Notes: generated from the sequence alone by a model not told the origin. DNA of 64,000 bases from Flavobacterium bizetiae (GCF_902804475.1 NZ_CADCSU010000087.1:140436-204435); one strand, 5' to 3'; positions 28,464 to 36,075 are shown, counted from the first letter of the stretch. Numbers and translations are program-made.

Positions 28464-28494
28464 TTGGCTGATTAAAAAATAGTTTGCAAATTTG
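28464..28494 (+). promoter_or_regulatory. Promoter of the leader/TonB-receptor unit (TTG-N20-CAAATTTG)
   Basis: TTG at 28464-28466 and a near-consensus -7 box CAAATTTG at 28487-28494, followed 20 bp later by the leader-peptide ATG. Confidence 0.5.
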
Positions 28495-28514
28495 CCTCAC
28501 GAAAATTAAAGAAA

Positions 28515-28583
28515 ATGAAATTTACAGTTTGCAATATGATGTCTTGTAAGATGCCGGAGTTATCCGCAGAGACGCTATTGTAA
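28515..28583 (+). CDS. Met/Cys-rich leader peptide (22 aa) of the TonB receptor
   Basis: ATG at 28515, stop TAA at 28581-28583. The first 13 residues are MKFTVCNMMSCKM: three further Met and two Cys codons after the start in a dozen codons, while the rest (PELSAETLL) has none. The strand GCAGAG (28566-28571), inside codons near the end, is exactly complementary to CTCTGC (28611-28616) in the 5' arm of the terminator that follows. This is the arrangement of an attenuation leader: a ribosome stalled at Met/Cys codons leaves GCAGAG free to form an antiterminator, and a ribosome reaching the stop covers it. No peptide function beyond this is proposed. Confidence 0.65.
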   Translation: MKFTVCNMMSCKMPELSAETLL

Positions 28584-28607
28584 TTTTTTTTCAAAAATAT
28601 AAATAGA

Positions 28608-28637
28608 AACCTCTGCAGATTGCAGAGGTTTTTTTTT
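28608..28637 (+). terminator. Attenuator terminator before the TonB receptor
   Basis: AACCTCTGCA pairs with TGCAGAGGTT with a 3-base loop, followed by a T-run (T9 in total from the end of the stem). It lies 25 bp after the leader stop and 64 bp before the receptor start. Confidence 0.85.
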
Positions 28638-28700
28638 GTCTCGATAAAAATAACTGCAAATACTTTTTAAGCCAAAACCACTAAATTAATCTTAAAAGCA

Positions 28701-31547
28701 ATGAAAAAAAATGTACTAATCGTTTTAGGTCTGCTCACGTTTTCAGGTGTTTATGCTCAGGAAAATAAAAAAGAACAAGATAGCCTGAAAAATAATGAGT
28801 TATCTGAAGTAACAATAGTAGGATCGAGGAGTAAAAACAGAGTAAAAACTGATGTCCCTGTTCCTGTAGATGTTTTTAATATTTCTGACATTACAAAAGG
28901 TTCGCCACAAACAAGCGTTACCCAGATCTTAAATTACGTTGCCCCTTCTTTTACCAGTAATGCGACTTCTACTGCAGATGCTACAGATCACGTCGATCCT
29001 GCACAATTAAGAGGTTTAGGTCCGGATCAGGTTTTAATATTAGTAAATGGTAAACGCAGACATTCAAGCGCATTAGTAAATATCAACGGATCTCCGGGAA
29101 GAGGATCTGTAGGAACAGATTTAAATGCAATTCCATCATTCGCTATTGAAAGAATCGAAGTTTTACGTGACGGTGCAGCTGCTCAATACGGTTCAGATGC
29201 TATCGCCGGAGTAATTAATATTGTATTAAAAAAGAATGCTAACTTTATTTCGGGAGGTATTCAATATGGTACCAATTTATCTTCAGGATCTAATAATTTT
29301 AAAGGTGGAGCTGATGGACAAACCGTACAGGCAGATTTAAACTACGGAACGTCTTTAGGTAAAGAAGGAAGTTTCCTGAACATTACCGGAAGCGCCGTAA
29401 CCAGACAGGCAACAAGCAGAGCTGGAATTAGAAACGGTACTATTTTTAATGCTTACAATGCAATAGAAAACAGAGCTGCTCAAAATGGAGTTGCTATCAA
29501 TTCATTGTTTAGCAATATTAATAACACGCCAAATACGTCGCAAATTCTTAGCACATTGCAGCAATATGCTCCACAAGTAAGTTATTTTACGCCGGCACAA
29601 CAAACCGCAATTTCTTCTGCAACAACACTTACGCAAATGCAAAATGCTTTAAATTTTGATGTTACTAATAATGAAATTGCTTACAGAGGTCAGGAAAGAA
29701 GCGATTATAATATGAGTGTTGGTCAGTCAGAATTGGCATCGGGACAACTATATTATAATACAAAATATCCTTTGTCTGATATTACATCTTTGTATTCTTT
29801 TGGGGGACTTTCGTATAGAAATGGTAAATCTTATGCTTTTAACAGATTGCCAAATGCTTCCGGTGCTTTCACGCAAGTGTATCAAAACGGATTTTTACCA
29901 GAAATAGAATCGTCTATACTAGATGCTTCTGCAGCGCTTGGTGTTACGACAAATATATTAGGTTTTGATACCGATTTAAGTACAAATTTGGGAACAAACT
30001 CTTTTCAATACGATGTAAACAATACTATTAATGCGACTTTGGGAGTAAATTCTCCTTCTAGTTTTGATGCTGGTAAAGTTTCATTTTTACAAAGTACCAC
30101 CAATTTAGATTTCAGTAAAAAGTTAGATGTTCTGGAAGGATTAAACGTTGCTTTTGGTGGAGAATTCAGATATGAAAACTATCAGATAAAAGCTGGGGAA
30201 GAAGCTTCTTACGGATTGTATGATGTAAATGGAGCTTTAGTTTCCGGAATTCTGCCAAGTAATTCACCATTGATCGTAACAGATTTTTATGGTAATAAGC
30301 GCGGAGCAGGAGCACAGGGATTCTCAGGATTTCAGCCTTCTGATGCTAAAGAAAAAGACAGAAAAAGTGGTGCAGCTTATCTTGATTTAGAATTGAATGT
30401 TACTAAAAACTGGCTTTTAAACGGTGCCGCTCGTTATGAAAATTATTCAGATTTTGGAAGTACAGTAATCTTTAAACTGGCTTCTCTTTTAAAACTGAAC
30501 GATAATATTAATTGGAGAATTTCCGGACAAACAGGTTTTAGAGCGCCATCATTACAACAAAAATATTTTGAATCAAGTTCTACTCAGTTCATCAACGGTG
30601 CACCTTATCAGGTAGGTTATTTTACAAATGATTCTCAGGCAGCTAAAAGTATTGGAGTTGAAAGTTTAAAACCTGAAAAATCTAAAAGTATCAGTACAGG
30701 ATTTACATTCAAAATTCCTGAAGCCAATATTACAATTGCAACAGATGCTTATTTTACAAGAATCGACGACAGAGTAGTTTTAACAGGACAATATGCAAGA
30801 CCAACAGATGCTCAGATCACGGCGGCAACATCACAACAGCAAAAAGATGCATTGACTTTGTTTCAACAGGCATTTGATTTAAAAGGTGTAGAAAGAGCAT
30901 CGTTCTGGACTAACGGGATTGACTCTGAAACAAAAGGTATAGATGTGGTGATTTCTCAAAAATACGATGTAATCCAGGACTTTACTATTAGAAACGATTT
31001 TGCTTTAAGTTATAATACCACCAAAAGAGTAGGGAAATTGAATGTTCCTCAATCTATTATTGATGCAGGTGGAGATCCTTATGTGTATTCATTTTTTCCG
31101 GAATCAAGCAGAGTTTATTTAGAAGAGGCAATTCCTAAATTGAAAGCAAATTTAATGACAACATTTAGTATCAAAAAACTGGATATTTATTTAAGAAACA
31201 GCTATTTCGGAAAAGTAACTGATCCGGGAGCAACAGATGTAAATCTTGACGGATCGTCTTCTGTTTATGAGCACCCTGAATACAGCGCTAAAATTGTTAC
31301 CGATTTATCTTTAGGATATCAAATCAATGAGAAATTCAGATTTACAATTGGTCTTAATAATATAGGAGATGTTTATCCGGACAGAAACAATCCTGCAACT
31401 CCGGCCTTTACGAATACAACGCCAACATTGTCTCCTGCGCCAAGCACAGATTTAACAAACGCAAATCAGTTTGCTTATTCAAGAGCGGTATCACAATTTG
31501 GATTGAACGGAAGATTTGGTTTTGCCAGATTAAGTTTTAAGTTCTAA
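28701..31547 (+). CDS. TonB-dependent outer-membrane receptor, probably for a sulfur nutrient
   Basis: 948 residues. Signal peptide (VLIVLGLLTFSGVYAQ), then a plug domain without an N-terminal carboxypeptidase-regulatory domain (SEVTIVGSRSKNRVKTDVPVPVDVF, RGLGPDQVLILVNGKRRHSSALVN, IPSFAIERIEVLRDGAAAQYGSDAIAGVINIVLKKN) and a 22-strand-type barrel ending FGFARLSFKF with terminal Phe. It imports a ligand using TonB energy. The Met/Cys leader and attenuator upstream and its place between metK and metY suggest a sulfur-containing substrate such as Met, a Met peptide, cystine or an organosulfur compound. That is inference from regulation only. Confidence 0.93.
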   Translation: MKKNVLIVLGLLTFSGVYAQENKKEQDSLKNNELSEVTIVGSRSKNRVKTDVPVPVDVFNISDITKGSPQTSVTQILNYVAPSFTSNATSTADATDHVDPAQLRGLGPDQVLILVNGKRRHSSALVNINGSPGRGSVGTDLNAIPSFAIERIEVLRDGAAAQYGSDAIAGVINIVLKKNANFISGGIQYGTNLSSGSNNFKGGADGQTVQADLNYGTSLGKEGSFLNITGSAVTRQATSRAGIRNGTIFNAYNAIENRAAQNGVAINSLFSNINNTPNTSQILSTLQQYAPQVSYFTPAQQTAISSATTLTQMQNALNFDVTNNEIAYRGQERSDYNMSVGQSELASGQLYYNTKYPLSDITSLYSFGGLSYRNGKSYAFNRLPNASGAFTQVYQNGFLPEIESSILDASAALGVTTNILGFDTDLSTNLGTNSFQYDVNNTINATLGVNSPSSFDAGKVSFLQSTTNLDFSKKLDVLEGLNVAFGGEFRYENYQIKAGEEASYGLYDVNGALVSGILPSNSPLIVTDFYGNKRGAGAQGFSGFQPSDAKEKDRKSGAAYLDLELNVTKNWLLNGAARYENYSDFGSTVIFKLASLLKLNDNINWRISGQTGFRAPSLQQKYFESSSTQFINGAPYQVGYFTNDSQAAKSIGVESLKPEKSKSISTGFTFKIPEANITIATDAYFTRIDDRVVLTGQYARPTDAQITAATSQQQKDALTLFQQAFDLKGVERASFWTNGIDSETKGIDVVISQKYDVIQDFTIRNDFALSYNTTKRVGKLNVPQSIIDAGGDPYVYSFFPESSRVYLEEAIPKLKANLMTTFSIKKLDIYLRNSYFGKVTDPGATDVNLDGSSSVYEHPEYSAKIVTDLSLGYQINEKFRFTIGLNNIGDVYPDRNNPATPAFTNTTPTLSPAPSTDLTNANQFAYSRAVSQFGLNGRFGFARLSFKF

Positions 31548-31559
31548 GAATATAAGATT

Positions 31560-31680
31560 GGCCACAGATTAAACGGATCAAACGGATTTGCACAGATTTT
31601 TTTAATCATTAAATTTTAAGACAATAGAAGAGAATATAAAGAACCTGTGTAAATCGGTTCAAATCCGCAAAACCCGCGGG
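31560..31680. repeat. Intergenic repeat (CACAGATTAAACGGAT family)
   Basis: GGCCACAGATTAAACGGATCAAACGGATTTGCACAG at the left and CTGTGTAAATCGGTTCAAATCCGCA at the right are partly complementary. A relative of the repeat at 26690-26824. Confidence 0.55.
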
Positions 31681-31753
31681 CTATTTTTTTTACCGCTGAA
31701 TACCAGTATTTACAGGGCTTCGAAAAAAATAATGTTAAATATCAATTTTTAAT

Positions 31754-31784
31754 TTGGTAGATCTAAAAATACTTTATATATTTA
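31754..31784 (+). promoter_or_regulatory. Candidate promoter of the leader/metY unit (TTG-N20-TATATTTA)
   Basis: TTG at 31754-31756 and TATATTTA at 31777-31784 (last base off consensus), spacing 20. Confidence 0.4.
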
Positions 31785-31804
31785 CTCTATCGAATTAGTC
31801 GAGT
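31784..31804 (-). promoter_or_regulatory. Candidate operator, site 2 (overlaps metY-unit start region)
   Basis: The minus strand reads ACTCGACTAATTCGATAGAGT. It shares ACTAATT-GATAG-GT with 28424-28438 and has ACTC/GAGT ends as an inverted repeat. It sits at the predicted transcription start, where a repressor could act. Confidence 0.4.
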
Positions 31805-31839
31805 TTAAAATAAGAGATTAATTTTTAAATAAAATAAAA

Positions 31840-31920
31840 ATGAAAACAATAGCGAAAAATATGATGATATGTTGTGAGATGATGCAAATGTGCATCCCAA
31901 TTCGCTGTTGCCAAAAGTGA
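31840..31920 (+). CDS. Met/Cys-rich leader peptide (26 aa) of the metY unit
   Basis: ATG at 31840, stop TGA at 31918-31920. 11 of 26 residues are Met or Cys (Met at 1, 8, 9, 14, 15, 17; Cys at 11, 12, 18, 23, 24), including MMICCEMMQMC. The last codons contain CCAAAAG (31911-31917), which is complementary to CTTTTGG (31957-31963) in the terminator 5' arm, so stalling upstream would free an antiterminator strand and completion would hide it. Between them is a perfect TTATAGTT-AG-AACTATAA hairpin (31936-31953), a possible pause site. The downstream genes metY and a small protein belong to sulfur amino-acid metabolism, matching the codons sensed. Confidence 0.78.
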   Translation: MKTIAKNMMICCEMMQMCIPIRCCQK

Positions 31921-31951
31921 AAGATAAAATCTTTGTTATAGTTAGAACTAT

Positions 31952-31989
31952 AAGCCCTTTTGGTAGCCATCCTAAAGGGCTTTTTTTTT
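31952..31989 (+). terminator. Attenuator terminator before the metY unit
   Basis: AAGCCCTTT pairs with AAAGGGCTT, followed by T9. It lies 32 bp after the leader stop and 26 bp before the small ORF. Confidence 0.88.
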
Positions 31990-32015
31990 ATTTCAACACT
32001 TTTAAAATTTAAATT

Positions 32016-32213
32016 ATGAAAACGCTAAACTCAATCGCAGTAGAATATTTATTAAGAAACGATTCTCAAAATAATACCAATAATAAATCTGAAGACATTA
32101 CAAGAGAAGTGGCAAGATTAAATGCAGAGCAGGCTGTAATAAGAAGTCAAAAATCATTATTGCTTTTAATGTATAATATTGAAGAAGAAGGAGACGATTT
32201 TTTTATTCAATAA
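32016..32213 (+). CDS. Small protein upstream of metY (65 aa), leader-controlled
   Basis: 65 residues, no signal peptide and no known domain. The middle is a charged, helix-prone stretch (SEDITREVARLNAEQAVIRSQ). The C-terminus KSLLLLMYNIEEEGDDFFIQ resembles the C-terminus of the 63-residue protein at 35515-35706 (NSLLFLMYSKENETLFI): S-L-L-x-L-M-Y, an acidic patch, then F-I. Both genes directly follow a Met/Cys leader with attenuator. It precedes metY by 71 bp on the same strand. A regulator or accessory factor of sulfur metabolism is possible but unproven. Confidence 0.65.
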   Translation: MKTLNSIAVEYLLRNDSQNNTNNKSEDITREVARLNAEQAVIRSQKSLLLLMYNIEEEGDDFFIQ

Positions 32214-32284
32214 AATACCAATTTCAAAGAAACAATTTCAATAACAATATATATAGTATTAACAATACCTAAAAAATTAAGATC

Positions 32285-33589
32285 ATGAGCACACAAAAAT
32301 TCGCTACAAACGCACTACACGCAGGACACGATGTTACTAAAAATGCAGGGACCAGAGCAGTGCCAATTTACCAGACATCATCATATGTATTTAACGATTC
32401 AGATCATGCTGCCAATTTATTTGGTCTTGCCGAAGCCGGATTTATCTATACACGATTAAACAACCCGACAAACGATATTTTAGAACAACGTCTTGCAGCG
32501 CTTGAGGGCGGAATTGGAGCTGTAGTTACAGCGTCTGGAGCATCGGCAATTTCTACAGCTTTATTGACATTGCTAAAAGCGGGCGATCATATTGTTGCTT
32601 CGAATAGTTTATACGGAGGAACTTATAATTTGCTAAATGTAACTTTACCTCGTCTAGGAATTACAACCACTTTTGTAGATCCTTCTCAACCGGAAAATTT
32701 CACAAAAGCGGCCAAAGAAAATACAAGAGCCTTTTTTGTAGAATCTCTGGGAAATCCAAAATTAGATGTACTAGATCTGAAAGGAATTTCGGCGGAAGCC
32801 AAAAACTTTAAGGTACCTTTTATTGTAGACAATACGGTTGCTACTCCTTATTTATTAAACCCAATTGAATATGGAGCAGATATCGTAATTCACTCTTTAA
32901 CTAAATATATTTCAGGAAACGGAACTTCATTAGGAGGCGTTATCATCGATGCAGGAAAATTTGACTGGTCGAACGGAAAATTTCCTGAATTCACAGAACC
33001 TTCTGCAGGATATCACGGATTAGTGTATCACGAAGCTTTAGGAAATGCAGCTTTCATAGCAAAAGCAAGAATCGAAGGTTTGCGTGATTTTGGTGCCGCT
33101 TTGAGTCCGTTTAATGCTTTCCAGATCATTCAGGGATTAGAAACATTACCAATCCGAATCAAGAAACATAGCGAAAATGCTTTGGCTTTAGCCTCTTGGT
33201 TAGAAAAGCAAGAAGAAGTGGTTTGGGTAAATTATCCAGGTCTTAAAAACAATAAGTATTATGATTTGGCACAACAATATTTGCCAAAAGGACAAAGTGG
33301 TGTAATTACTTTTGGACTAAAAGGTGGTTTTGATGCCGCTAAAAAAGTGGTAGATCAAACTAAATTGTTCTCTCTTTTAGCCAATATTGGTGATACAAAA
33401 TCATTAATCATTCATCCGGCAAGTACTACACACCAACAATTGTCTGATGCTGACCAACTAGAAACGGGAGTTTCAAAAGATTTAGTCCGACTTTCTGTCG
33501 GAATTGAAGATATCGAGGATTTAATAGCTGATTTGCAGGCTGCTTTCGCAAGCGTTACCCAATCGCAATACAGTATTAATAAAAATTAG
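32285..33589 (+). CDS. metY: O-acetylhomoserine aminocarboxypropyltransferase (sulfhydrylase)
   Basis: 434 residues, in the size class of MetY (longer than MetB/MetC). Cys/Met-metabolism PLP enzyme: TNALHAGHD start, YTRLNNPTND, SGASAIS, SLYGGTYNL, D-N-T-x-A-T-P-Y, and PLP lysine Lys207 in HSLTKYISGNGTSLGG. Converts O-acetylhomoserine plus sulfide into homocysteine and acetate. It uses the product of metX (36076) and sulfide from the cysH-sulfite reductase pathway downstream. A terminator follows at 33611-33656. Confidence 0.94.
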   Translation: MSTQKFATNALHAGHDVTKNAGTRAVPIYQTSSYVFNDSDHAANLFGLAEAGFIYTRLNNPTNDILEQRLAALEGGIGAVVTASGASAISTALLTLLKAGDHIVASNSLYGGTYNLLNVTLPRLGITTTFVDPSQPENFTKAAKENTRAFFVESLGNPKLDVLDLKGISAEAKNFKVPFIVDNTVATPYLLNPIEYGADIVIHSLTKYISGNGTSLGGVIIDAGKFDWSNGKFPEFTEPSAGYHGLVYHEALGNAAFIAKARIEGLRDFGAALSPFNAFQIIQGLETLPIRIKKHSENALALASWLEKQEEVVWVNYPGLKNNKYYDLAQQYLPKGQSGVITFGLKGGFDAAKKVVDQTKLFSLLANIGDTKSLIIHPASTTHQQLSDADQLETGVSKDLVRLSVGIEDIEDLIADLQAAFASVTQSQYSINKN

Positions 33590-33610
33590 GTTTTTTTGTT
33601 TTTTGTTTGA

Positions 33611-33656
33611 AAAATTGCCTTTAGTAGCGTGAGTTCTGCTAGAGGTGATTTTTTAT
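33611..33656 (+). terminator. Intrinsic terminator of metY
   Basis: AAAATTGCCTTTAGTAG pairs with CTGCTAGAGGTGATTTT over 17 pairs, counting G-U pairs, followed by T-residues. Confidence 0.65.
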
Positions 33657-33684
33657 AAAAAACTATCTATATAAAAGTTTTTTC

Positions 33685-33785
33685 ACCATATAAGTGATAT
33701 AAGTTCATTTTAGTAGAGACGCACAGCAGTGCGTCTAAATCATATAGTTTGATAATATTAAATGAACTTATATCACTTATATGGT
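33685..33785. repeat. Palindromic interspersed repeat (ACCATATAAGTGATATAAG family), copy 1
   Basis: 28-bp left arm ACCATATAAGTGATATAAGT... and its near-perfect complement ending ATCACTTATATGGT. The loop carries another hairpin, AGACGCAC-AGCA-GTGCGTCT. A second copy is at 42653-42728 with a different loop. Confidence 0.85.
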
Positions 33786-33813
33786 TTAATTAACCCCCAA
33801 TAAATTAAAAATT

Positions 33814-34902
33814 ATGTCAAAGCTTAAAATAAATATCATCCTTTTTGGAATTGGAAATATCGGAAGTACTTTGATCAATCAGATAATCGAAAGTCAGGAG
33901 TTTTTTCTTGAAAGTAAAAATATCGATTTTCATTTTCCAATTATAACAAATTCAACCGTAGCATTTTTTGAGAAAGAAGGCGTTGGATATGCCTGGGAAA
34001 CCAATTTTCTAGAATTGGCAGTTCCGTTTAAAGTGCAGGATATTATCGAATTTGCGAAAGAAAATGAGTTTGAAAATCTAATTGCCGTTGATGCCACAGC
34101 AAGCGATGAGCTCATTCATCATTATAATACTTTGATCGAAAACGGATTTAATATTGTAGCGGTAAATAAAAAAGCCAATACACTGCCAATTGATCTGTAT
34201 AAAGAGATTAGGGCCAATCTTAAAAAATACGACAAAGAATTTCTGTATGAAACATCAGTAGATACTGGTTTTCCGGTCTTGCAAACCTTAAGAGATTTGT
34301 ATTATTCGGGTGAAAAAATCACAAAAATACGAGGTGTTTTCTCTGATAATCTAAGTTATGTTTTTAACCGTTTTGCGACCGAAGATGCTACTTTTTCGTC
34401 TCTTTTAAAAGATGCCAGTTTACTCGGATTGATGCGATCGACTTTTAAAGAAGATTTGTCCGGAAATGATACTGCCAGAAAACTACTGATTTTGACGAGA
34501 GAGATCGGGAAAGATTTCGATTTCTCGGATATAAAAATTAATTCTCTTATTACAGAACAACATCTGGAAAAAAACGGAATTCTTAATAAAGATGCGATCG
34601 ATAAATCGTTTAAAATTGCCAAAATAGCCCAGGCAGATAATCATGTACTGAGATATGTAGGTGAATTTGATTTACAGAAAAATACCTTAGAAGTCAAATT
34701 AGTTTCAGAACCAGTTTGGTCCGCCATAGGTCAGCTAAAAGGATCAGATACCATTTTTGAAATTTATACACAATCTTACGCAGATGTTCCAATAGCAATT
34801 CAAAGTGCTTCGGCATGTAAACAGGCAATCTCGAGAGGGATAATAACTGACATTTTAAAGGTAGCCGAAAAAATTAAAAATAAAGAAGCAGTTTGGCTGT
34901 AA
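33814..34902 (+). CDS. Homoserine dehydrogenase-like protein with altered active site
   Basis: 362 residues, homologous along its length to the HSD half of the bifunctional enzyme at 37067: NAD-binding IILFGIGNIGSTL, DATAS, VAVNKKANTL (catalytic Lys119 kept), LYETSVDTGFPVLQTL, RGVFSDNLSYVFN. The substrate motif that normally reads GYTEPDPRxDLxGxD is GLMRSTFKEDLSGND. The essential Glu (E208 in yeast HSD numbering, which coincides with this protein) is Arg208, and the D-P of the motif is lost; Asp219 and Lys223 remain. It may be catalytically dead, changed in substrate, or regulatory. It lies between metY and metX. Confidence 0.85.
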   Translation: MSKLKINIILFGIGNIGSTLINQIIESQEFFLESKNIDFHFPIITNSTVAFFEKEGVGYAWETNFLELAVPFKVQDIIEFAKENEFENLIAVDATASDELIHHYNTLIENGFNIVAVNKKANTLPIDLYKEIRANLKKYDKEFLYETSVDTGFPVLQTLRDLYYSGEKITKIRGVFSDNLSYVFNRFATEDATFSSLLKDASLLGLMRSTFKEDLSGNDTARKLLILTREIGKDFDFSDIKINSLITEQHLEKNGILNKDAIDKSFKIAKIAQADNHVLRYVGEFDLQKNTLEVKLVSEPVWSAIGQLKGSDTIFEIYTQSYADVPIAIQSASACKQAISRGIITDILKVAEKIKNKEAVWL

Positions 34903-35265
34903 GTGGTTTCGAATAGTAGTTAGTTGTTCTTTGATATATTGAAACAGGAAAGTTCATTACGTTTATTTTTGTAGGTTTTAACGTTCAATTTTTAATATCT
35001 TAAATTTGTAAGATGTTTTTTAACGTTAAAATGGTGTTTTTTAACGTTTTTTAAGATTAATTTGCTGATCCTCACTTGCGTAATTGAAAAAATATTCGCA
35101 CATTTGTAATACCTCAAAATTACCAGAAAATAAATTTAGTATTCTGAATAATAGTTATGTCGATCGGGACAAAAGTTAAAGCAACTTTATTTCTTATTGA
35201 TTAAAAAAGAAGAATAAAGTAAAAATATTTCGGCAGTTTCCGGGAAGCTTATTAAAATAAAACAA
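34903..35265 (+). other. Long 5' region of the third leader unit
   Basis: No gene seen. A candidate promoter is TTG (35076-35078), N20, CACATTTG (35099-35106); an alternative -7 TATTTTTG lies at 34964-34971. Three TTTTAACGTT words occur at about 34977, 35017 and 35037, upstream of the nearer promoter, and could be a repeated operator. An imperfect ACTTTATT...AATAAAGT hairpin lies at about 35183-35220 in the leader. Confidence 0.45.
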
Positions 35266-35367
35266 ATGCAAGAATTTTTTAAAATAGCAATTAAATCACA
35301 GATGAATAAATCCCTACAGATGAACAAGATGTTTAATGTCGCACGTATTTGTGTACAAGTCTGTTGA
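35266..35367 (+). CDS. Met/Cys-containing leader peptide (33 aa, or 21 aa from Met13)
   Basis: ATG at 35266, stop TGA at 35365-35367; an inner ATG gives a 21-residue version. Met at 13, 19 and 22, Cys at 29 and at the last position 33. Just after the stop, TACTAAAAG (35368-35376) is complementary (one G-U) to CTTTTGGTA (35405-35413) in the terminator 5' arm. The ribosome finishing the ORF would mask this strand; a ribosome stalled at the Met codons would not. Weaker in Met/Cys density than the other two leaders, but the same layout, and it is followed by a small ORF related to the one before metY. Confidence 0.55.
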   Translation: MQEFFKIAIKSQMNKSLQMNKMFNVARICVQVC

Positions 35368-35400
35368 TACTAAAAGTATATATAAGTTGTAAAAAACTTA

Positions 35401-35435
35401 AACCCTTTTGGTATTTTAATCAAAAGGGTTTTTTT
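35401..35435 (+). terminator. Attenuator terminator before the 63-aa small protein
   Basis: AACCCTTTTG pairs with CAAAAGGGTT, followed by T7. Confidence 0.88.
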
Positions 35436-35514
35436 ATTCCATTTGGTTGCCATAACAAAAAATTAAACAAACGATAAAGATTATAAAACGCAAACTAACA
35501 TAAACTTAAATATC

Positions 35515-35706
35515 ATGAGCACAATCAACTACCTAAGAAAAAAACTTTTCAGAAGCAAAATCGAAAGAAATAATCCTCCGCCAGTTAACGAATTGATCCA
35601 TCCAAGTTTCGGAATAACTGAGACTGATAAAAAAGCGGAGAAAAAAGAACCAAATTCATTATTGTTTTTGATGTATTCAAAAGAAAATGAAACTCTTTTC
35701 ATCTAA
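35515..35706 (+). CDS. Small protein upstream of metX (63 aa), leader-controlled
   Basis: 63 residues, highly basic N-terminal half (LRKKLFRSKIERNN), proline patch, then a C-terminus NSLLFLMYSKENETLFI that resembles that of the 65-residue protein before metY. No known domain, no signal peptide. It follows a Met/Cys leader and terminator by 79 bp and is followed by a separate promoter and a SAM-I riboswitch for metX. Function unknown. Conserved position in the sulfur cluster is the only clue. Confidence 0.6.
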   Translation: MSTINYLRKKLFRSKIERNNPPPVNELIHPSFGITETDKKAEKKEPNSLLFLMYSKENETLFI

Positions 35707-35837
35707 CTTGAAAAGCACTCATAAATTAGGGTAATACCTGCTTAAATTTACTGGGCAAATTGTTCGGTAATTTTTTGCGTACAATAGTTTCTGATTGAAT
35801 TATGTTTAAGAAATTGAGGAATCAGTTTCGATAAAAT

Positions 35838-35868
35838 TTGTTAGTTTAAGAAATAAGTAGTTAATTTG
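35838..35868 (+). promoter_or_regulatory. metX promoter (TTG-N20-TTAATTTG)
   Basis: TTG at 35838-35840 and TTAATTTG at 35861-35868. The SAM-I aptamer starts about 30 bp downstream, consistent with a leader transcript. Confidence 0.55.
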
Positions 35869-35897
35869 CACCGTTAAGTTCAAATACGTATTGAAAT

Positions 35898-36002
35898 GTT
35901 ATAAAGAAAGGACGAGGGATTAGACCCGATGAATCCTTAGCAACCCTTCGTTAAATCGAAGAAGGTGCTGCATTCTACCACGCCCAAACGTGGAAAGATA
36001 AC
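35898..36002 (+). promoter_or_regulatory. SAM-I (S-box) riboswitch of metX
   Basis: P1 is GTTAT (35898-35902) with ATAAC (35998-36002). Between them lie the conserved GACGAGGGA, GACCCGATGAATCC-TTAGCAACC, GAAGGTGCTGCATTCTACC and GGAAAGATAAC blocks of the SAM-I aptamer. The AAAGAAAG near the 5' end is complementary to CTTTCTTT at about 36034-36041, so refolding of P1/P2 with the downstream DNA could be the expression switch. SAM binding should lower metX expression. Confidence 0.95.
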
Positions 36003-36075
36003 AACAAGAATTTTCTAGTTTCACTCTAGTACTTTCTTTCTAATATTTCCACATACAAATCAAAATTAAAAAGAT

